Assembly: GCA_021323935.1 (NCBI GenBank)
Contig: JAJPJZ010000074.1
Coordinates: 1 to 34,683, forward strand
Source: Terriglobia bacterium
GTDB lineage: Bacteria > Acidobacteriota > Terriglobia > Terriglobales > Acidobacteriaceae
Direction: 5' to 3'
Length of the DNA stretch: 34,683 nt
In this document: in pieces, positions 10,123 through 17,526 of the stretch
How positions within the stretch are numbered: the first letter of the stretch is position 1
Layout of the letters: every line of letters begins with the position of its first letter
Made by a program: the position numbers and the translations under genes
The notes under the pieces: generated by a model
What the model was told of the DNA's origin: nothing
What the model saw: only the letters and a program-made list of their open reading frames with translations
The model's database searches: none

Positions 10123-11166
10123 ATGGACGGCAAGCCAATTCGGCTGACGGAGCATGCCAAGGCCGCGGGTTGAGCGTCGAAGCTGAGTCCGGCGGCGCTG
10201 GACGCGGTGCTTGGGAAATTAGCCCGGCAGCATGACCCGAATGTGCTGGTCGGCTTTGATAAAGCCGACGACGCCGGCGTGTATCGTCTTTCGCCCGAGT
10301 TGGCGCTGGTGCAGACAGTGGATTTCTTTACCCCCATCGTTGACGACCCGTTCACCTTCGGCCAGATTGCCGCCGTCAACTCGCTGAGCGATGTGTATGC
10401 CATGGGCGGCCGTCCGCTGAGCGCGCTGGCCATGGTCTGCTTCCCAGAAAAAGGCGATCTCGAAATCCTGCAGCGGATTCTTGCCGGTGGCCTCGCCAAA
10501 ATGATGGAAGCTGAGTGCGTGGTGCTCGGCGGCCACAGTGTCCGCGACGACGAAATTAAGTTTGGCTACGCCGTTACCGGCACAGTGCATCCCGATCGCG
10601 TGCTGGCCAACAGCGGCGCCCGAGCCGGAGACCGGCTAGTGCTGACCAAGGCCCTGGGAACCGGCGTGATTGCCACTGCCATCAAGAAGCAGCGTGCCGA
10701 AAAAGCCTGGGTCGAGGCAGCCACCGCCGCCATGACGCATTTGAACAAGCGCGCCGCCGAACTCGCCATTGCGGCCCACGGCGTTCACGCCATCACTGAC
10801 GTTACCGGCTTCGGCCTCATCGGCCACGCGCGTGAGATGGCGCTGGCCTCCGGGGTTGCGCTCACCATGACAGCCGGCGCTGTGCCGCTGTTGCCGGGCG
10901 CTGCCGAGTGCGTCCGCGCGGGCCACATCCCGGGAGGGCTGAACGCAAACCGCGAATTTGCCGAGTGCTCGGCTGAATTCGCGGAATCGGTAGCGCCGGA
11001 ACTGAAAACGCTCCTTTTCGACGCGCAAACCGCCGGCGGGTTGCTGATCTCGGTGGATCCACACGTCGCAGACGACCTGGTCGCCGCCCTGAAGCATGCG
11101 GGCGAGGACGCAGCGCTGATCGGCGAAGTAGTACGACTTCGCAATCCGCTCATCGTTGTTGATTAA
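10123..11166 (+). CDS. selD: Selenide, water dikinase (selenophosphate synthetase), selenocysteine-containing: UGA codon 17 read as Sec
   Basis: ATG at 10123 in frame with the 10207-11166 track ORF reads MDGKPIRLTEHAKAAG(U)ASKLSPAALDAVLGKLARQHDPNVLVGFDKADDAGVY...TVDFFTPIVDDPFTFGQIAAVNSLSDVYAMGG...; UGA at 10171-10173 is codon 17, the position of catalytic Cys17 of E. coli SelD ([14 protein letters not shown]). Confidence 0.93.
10187..10203 (+). promoter_or_regulatory. Candidate bacterial SECIS stem-loop for selD
   Basis: GTCCGGC (10187-10193)/GCTGGAC (10197-10203): 7-bp stem including one G-U pair, apical loop GGC; loop begins 20 nt after the UGA. Confidence 0.65.
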
Positions 11167-11331
11167 TCCTCTACGTGGCAGCGCGCCTGCGCCTCATTTT
11201 CTTGCGATGTCGTGCGGAACTGTTGTTTAATCGCACAACATTCCCTGAGCAGACGAATTCGTTCGTGCGCTTGTGCATGGCGCGGCGATCGCTGCCCTTG
11301 CGGAATGCCCGTGGGATCCAGGAGAAGACAA

Positions 11332-14300
11332 ATGAAAACCATCAGGTCAGGTGTCGCTACGCTGGTTGTGGCGCTGATTGCGACGCTCGCGAACGCGCAG
11401 GGCGTGGGCGCTTCCGGCAACATCAAAGGCACGGTCATGGATCCGCAGGGCGCGGTGGTGCCGAAGGCGCAGGTCACGGTTTCAGATCCGGCGCGCGGTA
11501 CCCAGCGCACCACTACCACCGACGATCGCGGCCAATACATCCTGCCTGACCTTGCGCCGGCAAATTACCAGATTGCGGTTGAAGCTCCCGGCTTCGAGAA
11601 GACGGCGACCAGCGCCCCCGTGATGTTGACGGTGGGTGAAACCGTAGTGCTTGATTTCCACCTCGCGCTGGCGCAACGCGCCGAGCAGGTCATGGTGACC
11701 ACCGAGGCGCCGGTGGTGGCGGTTGGGCGCACCCACCAGGCGGAAGTGATCACCGAGCGCGAGATTCAGTCGCTGCCCATCAATCGCCGCGATTACCTGA
11801 CGTTCACGCTGCTGGCCCCGGCCGTCTCCGATTCCACGCACCTGGCGTCAGACCAGGATTATCGCGTTAAGCAGACGCCGCAGAGCGGCCTCTCCTTCTA
11901 TGGCAGCAACGGCCGCGGTAACAGCGTGACGGTGGATGGCAGCGAGGCCAATGACGACGCCGGCGGCGTTCGCCTCACCATGAGCCAGGACGCGGTTGAG
12001 GAATTCCAGATCAATCGCAGCAACTACTCGGCTGAACTCGGCTCGGCGAGCGGCGCGTCCATCAACATTGTGAGCAAGTCCGGCACTAACATGGTGCACG
12101 GCAGCGCGTACGGTTTCTTCCGCAACAGCGCGATGGATGCCGCCGACCCGTTTGCCTTCAGCCAGCCGCTGGCCGCGGGCGCAATCTTTAATCCGCTCGG
12201 CCCCGACGTGGCGGGAACCAAGATTAAGGACTCGCTTTCGCGGCAGCAGTTTGGCGCCACCATCGGGGCCCCCATCAAGAAGGACCGCACGTTTGTGTTC
12301 TTTGGTTTTGAAGGACTGCGGCAGAACGCGCAAACGGCAGTGCCGCTGCTGACCAACACCAACATTTTTCGCCCGCAGACGCTGGCATTCAACAACCAGC
12401 AATCGGTCATCAATGCGCTGGCGGCGCGAGGGCCCGCGCCGGTCGCCTGCCTGTGGAGCGGCGCGCCGGGAGCCTCGGCGCCCATCGTGATGCCGGCAGC
12501 GAACTGCGCCGCCGCGCTGACCAGCGGCCTTACCGTCAGCGGCTTGACCGGCCCCACCGCGGGGCAAATCGCTCGCAACAATTTCCTCATCAACCAGTTT
12601 GAAACCAACGGCGGCCTGTTCCCCTATGACACGCGCGAGTACCTGGGCTCGGCTCGCCTCGATCACAAGATCAACGACAACAATCAGCTATTCGTCAGGT
12701 TCAGCTCCGGTCACGACCAGGAACAGAACCCTGACCTGACCTCGCTCACCGGTTTCAGCCGCGGCAGCGCCGTTGAGAATTCCGATGTCACGATTCAATC
12801 GGCGTGGTTCCACAATTTCAGCTCGCGCACCATCAACGAACTGCGCGGCCAGTTCAACACGTACCTGTATAACGTGGTGCCGAACGCGCCCGCGGAAGTG
12901 GGGCTCGATATTCCGGGCTTCGGCAACTTTGGAACGCAGATCTTCCTGCCGAACCGCTCGCGCGTAGAGCACTACGAAATGGCTGACAATGTCAGCATGG
13001 TGCGCGGCAGCCACAACCTGAAGTTCGGCGTTTACGAGTTGATTCGCACCAACAACACCGATTCGCACACTTTCTTCCCCGGCCGCTTTGAATTCGGCAA
13101 CCTGCCGGGCGTGCTGCTCAGCCCCTGCCTCGACCCAACCCTGGCGCACGCTCCGGTCACCAGTGCAGGCTGTGGCCTGCCCGGCTCGGTGACGGGCGCA
13201 ACCATCGATTCGTTGCAATCGGCTTCGCTCGGCTTGCCGCAGTTTTATCAGCAGGGATTCGGCACCGGCGTTTACGAGTTCACTCGGCCTTTCACTGCGG
13301 CTTACGTGCAGGATTCCTGGAACGCGCGCCCGGGCCTGACGCTGAACTTCGGCCTGCGCTACGAACTCGATACCCAGAACCCCCAGCTCAACACTGACAC
13401 CAATAATTTTGCGCCGCGCGTATCGTTCGCCTGGGACCCCACCAACAGCCACAAGACTGTGATCCGCGGGGGATACGGAATCTTCTATTCGCCAATTTAC
13501 GCGCAGATCGATAACGTGGTGCACACCCTGGGAGTGGTAAACGGCTTCCGCCAGATTCCGCAGGTGTTTGTGCCCCTCACCGGCTCGCCGCTGAATCCGG
13601 CGCTCACTTCGGCAGCCATTTTCCAGACGCTGTTTGCCCAGGGCAAGGTGCAGTGCACCACGCCGGCGAGCGGCAACAATGCATGTATCGCCCCGTCCGA
13701 CCTGGCGCAGTTCGGCATCACGGTTTCGCAGACCGGGCCGATTCCGCCGCTTTCCGTCCTCTTCAGCGGCCAGCCGAATTATGTGAACCCGTACTCGCAG
13801 CAGGCCGAATTCGGCGTCGAGCGGCAAATCGGCAGCAGCATTTCGGTTTCAGCCAGCTACGTCTATGTGCACACCCTCAAGATGCCGGTGGCGATTGATA
13901 CGAACCTGCTGCCGGCGCCCGTTACGCCGGTGCCCGCACCTGACGGACAGCTGGTGGGAATGCGCAACTGGAATACCACGGTTCCGAACCCCACCGGGGT
14001 TGCGCCGTGTGCCGGAGCGGCCATCGTGACCTGCTTTGCGAATCCGCTGATCCTGCAAAACAATGTGTACTCGTCTGAAGGCTCAGCGCTATATCAGGGC
14101 GGCATCTTCGAATTCACCAAGCGCTTCACTCATCACGTGAGCGTCATGGCCAATTACACGTACAGCCGCGCGACTGACACCACCAGCGACTACAACAGCG
14201 ATTACGGGCCCATGGACAACACCAATCTCGCGGCCGAGCGCGCGCTCTCGAATTTCGACCAGCGGCACAAGGTAGTGTTCGCGCCGGTCGTGGACAGCCC

Positions 14301-14727
14301 CTGGCAGAATGTCGTGCTGAAGGGCTTCCAGTTGGCTCCAATCGTTCGCTACAACAGCTCGCATCCCTTCAACCTGCTGGCCGGAACCGACGTGAACGGC
14401 GATCATCATTCCACCAATGACCGGCCGTTCGGCGTCGGCCGCAACACCGGCATCGGCCCCGACTACGTCGATCTCGACCTGCGCTTAAGCCGGATCGTGA
14501 AGCTGGGCGAGCGCGCCAACGTGCAGTTCATCGCCGAAAGTTTCAACCTGACCAACCACACCAATTACGCCAGCGTGAACAACATTGTGGGCCCGAGTCT
14601 TACGGCTGAGGGCTTCACCACCGCAAAGCTGAGCGGCAGCGCGGCCACTCCGCCGAGCTTGCCGCTGGGCTATACCTCGGCCTTCCCCATGCGGCAGATT
14701 CAACTGGCGCTGCGGTTCGGCTGGTAA
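11332..14727 (+). CDS. Oar-like/TonB-dependent receptor with N-terminal carboxypeptidase regulatory-like domain
   Basis: MKTIRSGVATLVVALIATLANAQ signal peptide; NIKGTVMDPQGAVVPKAQVTVSDPARGTQRTTTTDDRGQYILPDLAPANYQI (CarboxypepD_reg), plug-like and barrel regions, LALRFGW end; SD AGGAGA upstream of ATG 11332. Confidence 0.92.
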   Translation: MKTIRSGVATLVVALIATLANAQGVGASGNIKGTVMDPQGAVVPKAQVTVSDPARGTQRTTTTDDRGQYILPDLAPANYQIAVEAPGFEKTATSAPVMLTVGETVVLDFHLALAQRAEQVMVTTEAPVVAVGRTHQAEVITEREIQSLPINRRDYLTFTLLAPAVSDSTHLASDQDYRVKQTPQSGLSFYGSNGRGNSVTVDGSEANDDAGGVRLTMSQDAVEEFQINRSNYSAELGSASGASINIVSKSGTNMVHGSAYGFFRNSAMDAADPFAFSQPLAAGAIFNPLGPDVAGTKIKDSLSRQQFGATIGAPIKKDRTFVFFGFEGLRQNAQTAVPLLTNTNIFRPQTLAFNNQQSVINALAARGPAPVACLWSGAPGASAPIVMPAANCAAALTSGLTVSGLTGPTAGQIARNNFLINQFETNGGLFPYDTREYLGSARLDHKINDNNQLFVRFSSGHDQEQNPDLTSLTGFSRGSAVENSDVTIQSAWFHNFSSRTINELRGQFNTYLYNVVPNAPAEVGLDIPGFGNFGTQIFLPNRSRVEHYEMADNVSMVRGSHNLKFGVYELIRTNNTDSHTFFPGRFEFGNLPGVLLSPCLDPTLAHAPVTSAGCGLPGSVTGATIDSLQSASLGLPQFYQQGFGTGVYEFTRPFTAAYVQDSWNARPGLTLNFGLRYELDTQNPQLNTDTNNFAPRVSFAWDPTNSHKTVIRGGYGIFYSPIYAQIDNVVHTLGVVNGFRQIPQVFVPLTGSPLNPALTSAAIFQTLFAQGKVQCTTPASGNNACIAPSDLAQFGITVSQTGPIPPLSVLFSGQPNYVNPYSQQAEFGVERQIGSSISVSASYVYVHTLKMPVAIDTNLLPAPVTPVPAPDGQLVGMRNWNTTVPNPTGVAPCAGAAIVTCFANPLILQNNVYSSEGSALYQGGIFEFTKRFTHHVSVMANYTYSRATDTTSDYNSDYGPMDNTNLAAERALSNFDQRHKVVFAPVVDSPWQNVVLKGFQLAPIVRYNSSHPFNLLAGTDVNGDHHSTNDRPFGVGRNTGIGPDYVDLDLRLSRIVKLGERANVQFIAESFNLTNHTNYASVNNIVGPSLTAEGFTTAKLSGSAATPPSLPLGYTSAFPMRQIQLALRFGW

Positions 14728-14750
14728 ATGGTTTGCTAGTGAAATCAAGA

Positions 14751-14771
14751 GGGCGGGATGAACTCCCGCCC
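14751..14771. terminator. Hairpin between convergent genes, likely bidirectional terminator
   Basis: Perfect 8-bp arms GGGCGGGA (14751-14758)/TCCCGCCC (14764-14771), 5-nt loop, extendable by A-T and G-U pairs; placed between the receptor stop and a convergent small ORF. U-tract is weak. Confidence 0.65.
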
Positions 14772-14790
14772 TTCATCATTGGCGGGCAGA

Positions 14791-14946
14791 TTAGAACAGC
14801 GCGCGAATGCCCCAGATAATCAGCGCCCACATCGGGATGGCGAGTGCAACGCCATTCACAACGGCGCGCGCGGAGGGCAGCCCGCGGGCGGCGTCGAAGT
14901 GCGCCGGATGTGCGATAGGATGTGCCGAGAACGTCGCCGCCATCAT
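14791..14946 (-). CDS. Small membrane protein (51 aa), last gene of a coupled operon
   Basis: Reverse complement from ATG at 14946 reads MMAATFSAHPIAHPAHFDAARGLPSARAVVNGVALAIPMWALIIWGIRALF*; ATG overlaps the upstream TGA (ATGA, 14943-14946). Absent from the ORF track. Confidence 0.6.
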   Translation of the reverse strand: MMAATFSAHPIAHPAHFDAARGLPSARAVVNGVALAIPMWALIIWGIRALF

Positions 14947-15515
14947 TGGGTCTCCTGCAGCACGCGAACTTTCCAGCGGTCTTCCGCCACCGTCATCAGG
15001 GCGGTGTAGCGGGCCGTGACCGTCTGGGTATTCACCACGCTCGAGCCATCCAGTACCTGGATCTCAAGCTGCGCGGTATCGTGCAGCTCCATGGCTGAGC
15101 CTTCCGGCGAATAAAAAATGGCCTGCACGTTGTGGCCGTGATCCACAATCCTGGTTTCCAGGCCCGATTTCTGTTGTGCCGCAATGCGGTCAGCCAGTTT
15201 CTGCTGCGCGATGCCGACGAACGACGCCGGCAGCAGGTCAGCGCGGTTTTGTGCGAGCGCGTCAGCCATATCGTGCCAGGCGCGGCCGTAATCGCGAACG
15301 ATGGCGCGTTCGGTTGTGTCTTCCACCTGGCGTGGAGCAGTGGAAGAAACGTCAAGCGTGACCCGGGGCGCGCCGGACACGGCGCCGCCAGCTCCGCTCA
15401 CCAGGCCGCCAACTGCGCCTTTTGCCGGCTGGTCATCTTGTGCCGCCGCCATGCCAAAAAATCCCAAGCTGAGCAGCGCGCCGACGACGATCATGAGGCG
15501 CAATTTAAATTTCAT
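14943..15515 (-). CDS. Exported hypothetical protein (190 aa)
   Basis: Signal peptide MKFKLRLMIVVGALLSLGFFGMAAAQ; conserved-looking soluble domain (RAIVRDYGRAWHDMADALAQ...); ATGA overlap with the upstream gene. Confidence 0.65.
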   Translation of the reverse strand: MKFKLRLMIVVGALLSLGFFGMAAAQDDQPAKGAVGGLVSGAGGAVSGAPRVTLDVSSTAPRQVEDTTERAIVRDYGRAWHDMADALAQNRADLLPASFVGIAQQKLADRIAAQQKSGLETRIVDHGHNVQAIFYSPEGSAMELHDTAQLEIQVLDGSSVVNTQTVTARYTALMTVAEDRWKVRVLQETQ

Positions 15516-16411
15516 TTTCCGCCTCCCAGCCTGACTTCGTTGCCGGTTGCTACGCCCGAAGCCACCGTGATCAGCGCCCCGGGAACGGCAGGCAGTTCAG
15601 CCTGCGCAATGCCGCGCTTGATACGCGCATCAACCGTGGAGCGAGTGCGGCCGTCGGTTTCTACAAACGTAACGATGGTTCCGTCAGGAACTGGATTGCC
15701 GCTGCAATCCTTCACCGGATCCGTTTCAACCGTCACGCCATTCTTGGCGGGCGCGGTGTGGAAGCGCAGGCCGCAGGGATCGGAAGCGACCTGCTGCACA
15801 ACGCGCCGGACGTTGGTGTCGCCAATCGAAGCCACGAACTGCGCCGCGCCGGCTTTGCGAGCCGAATCGAGCCGCGTCCAGGCGATGCCCTCGCGCGCCT
15901 CGACCTTGCGCGTGATGGGAGCCGCGTCTCCCACCGCCAGGTTAAAGGTGACCTGGGCGGGCGAGGTCACCAGGTTCTTGTAATCATCAAAAACGAAGGC
16001 CACTCCGCTGATGGCATCATGCGCCGCCACCGGCACCCTCGAGGGGCGCGCCATGAAATTGATGGCCGCAGGCTGCGCCGGCGCTACCAGCAGTGACGCC
16101 GCTTGCGCGTTGCCGCCTGCCTTCAGGATTGCCGAATAGCGGCCCGCATTGCGCAGGTCAGCGCCGCTGAGTTCGATTGCCTCGCCCAGCTTGACCTCCC
16201 GCTTCAGCGCGGTCCCCGGCCCCACCAGGTAAAACGTGGCGGAGCCGTCGCCCGAGGTCGTGAGGGTTGCGCCGGCGTTGGCGACCACGTGGTCAGGCAC
16301 GCGCAGTTGCTGCGCCGCCGCGGCATGCGCCATGAGCATCGCCAGCGCAGTCAACGCAGCCGCGAGGCCGTACCGATTCCTGGATGTTCCCCCCGCCGCG
16401 CTCATGCTCAA
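15512..16411 (-). CDS. Exported hypothetical protein with Ig-like/invasin-like features (299 aa)
   Basis: Signal-like region LAAALTALAMLMAHAAAAQ, then beta-rich repeats (PDHVVANAGATLTTSGDGSATFYLVGPG..., GNPVPDGTIVTFVETDG). ATG alternative at 16405. Confidence 0.6.
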   Translation of the reverse strand: MSMSAAGGTSRNRYGLAAALTALAMLMAHAAAAQQLRVPDHVVANAGATLTTSGDGSATFYLVGPGTALKREVKLGEAIELSGADLRNAGRYSAILKAGGNAQAASLLVAPAQPAAINFMARPSRVPVAAHDAISGVAFVFDDYKNLVTSPAQVTFNLAVGDAAPITRKVEAREGIAWTRLDSARKAGAAQFVASIGDTNVRRVVQQVASDPCGLRFHTAPAKNGVTVETDPVKDCSGNPVPDGTIVTFVETDGRTRSTVDARIKRGIAQAELPAVPGALITVASGVATGNEVRLGGGK

Positions 16412-17526
16412 GCTCCCTGCCGGTCAATGCTGTACTGATTCACGGTGACGCGAAACTTGGGATTCGGCCCAACATCGTCGCGCACATCAACCGCGAACGG
16501 CACCGGGATTTGCGGCTCCAGCGCGTGATCCACGTAGCCGTCTGACACCCAGATCGGCTTGCCCGAATCGTCGTAGTAAGTTGCAATCACGTGCGGGATG
16601 TTCACGGTTTCCCCGCTCTGGTTCACCAGTTCGCCTTTCAGCAGCTTGTGCCCGCGCGCGTCGGTTTCGATGCGCTGATGCAGTACCGCAATCACCGGAT
16701 CGGCCGAGGCCGGCACCAGCAGCGCGTTGGGCTGCATGGTGACTTTCTTAACGTCGCTGAGCTTTACGCCCGGAAAATCGATGCGGAACGGTGAAACTTC
16801 CTTCGGTAGCAAGGTGTGCGAAATCTTATCGAACGAGCTCTCCTCGCCCAGCGTCTCGCCGTTTTTACCGATCAGCGTGGCGCCCACCGAAACAAAAGCA
16901 GGTACGGTGTCCTGGTTCTCAATTTCGCCCACGATCATCACGCCCTGCAGGCCATTGCCCAGGTCGTGCTGCAGCGCGTTCATGTTCATGATGCGCGCGT
17001 TGGGGGCAGCGACGTCCTGCGATGCCCAATCGTCGCCCGCGGCGCGATGGATGATGTCCCACCGCAGGAAGTTGACGGCCATGACCTGCGGCGGTGCGGT
17101 CGGCGATTTGTCGGCCGGCCAGATCACCTTCCAGTCGCCATTCTCGCGGATCACGTGCAGATCGCGCGTGTCGTAAAGGCTGCCGACCGCGCTTGACCAG
17201 TGCGTGTTGGCGCGCACCATGGCGTCATTGTCGTTTTCGTGCAGCACGGTAGTTCGTATGTCCTGCAGGGTTGAGAAGGTGCGCAAGCTGCCATCGCTGC
17301 CGCCTACGTCTTTTGCAAATGTGCGCTCGTCGGTGTTGCTGGCCGCGGCGACGTAGCGCATGGCCCCGCGCCAGTCGCGCCCGCGAACGTGGTCATAGAG
17401 CGAGCGAACCGCTCCTTCCGGAGTGCCGGCGCTGCGGTTCACGCCTTCACTGGTGGCATAGCCGACCGCCAGCAGCAGGCACGTGACCACCACCATCAAC
17501 AGGGCAAGTCCGATGTTCCTGATCAT
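16408..17526 (-). CDS. Membrane-anchored hypothetical protein (372 aa), NTF2-like N-terminal and FxLYD-like C-terminal regions
   Basis: N-terminal TM (GLALLMVVVTCLLLAVGYA); GAVRSLYDHVRGRDWRGAMRYVAAAS...VIRENGDWKVIWP resembles a lumazine/NTF2-like fold; GVMIVGEIENQDTVPAFVSVGATLIGKNG and LKGELVNQSGETVNIPHVIATYYDDSGKPI resemble FxLYD. Confidence 0.6.
   Translation of the reverse strand: MIRNIGLALLMVVVTCLLLAVGYATSEGVNRSAGTPEGAVRSLYDHVRGRDWRGAMRYVAAASNTDERTFAKDVGGSDGSLRTFSTLQDIRTTVLHENDNDAMVRANTHWSSAVGSLYDTRDLHVIRENGDWKVIWPADKSPTAPPQVMAVNFLRWDIIHRAAGDDWASQDVAAPNARIMNMNALQHDLGNGLQGVMIVGEIENQDTVPAFVSVGATLIGKNGETLGEESSFDKISHTLLPKEVSPFRIDFPGVKLSDVKKVTMQPNALLVPASADPVIAVLHQRIETDARGHKLLKGELVNQSGETVNIPHVIATYYDDSGKPIWVSDGYVDHALEPQIPVPFAVDVRDDVGPNPKFRVTVNQYSIDRQGA

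Noticed and set aside
10120-10206. selD as a pseudogene or sequencing frameshift because of the TGA
   Set aside because: Reading frame is continuous on both sides, the TGA sits exactly at the Cys17/Sec position, Lys20 is conserved and a SECIS-like hairpin follows. A random nonsense mutation would be unlikely to coincide with all of these.
12688-13827. 379-aa minus-strand ORF (and 11848-12666)
   Set aside because: Antisense to the Oar/TonB-like receptor; no domain features; shadow ORFs from GC-rich coding sequence.
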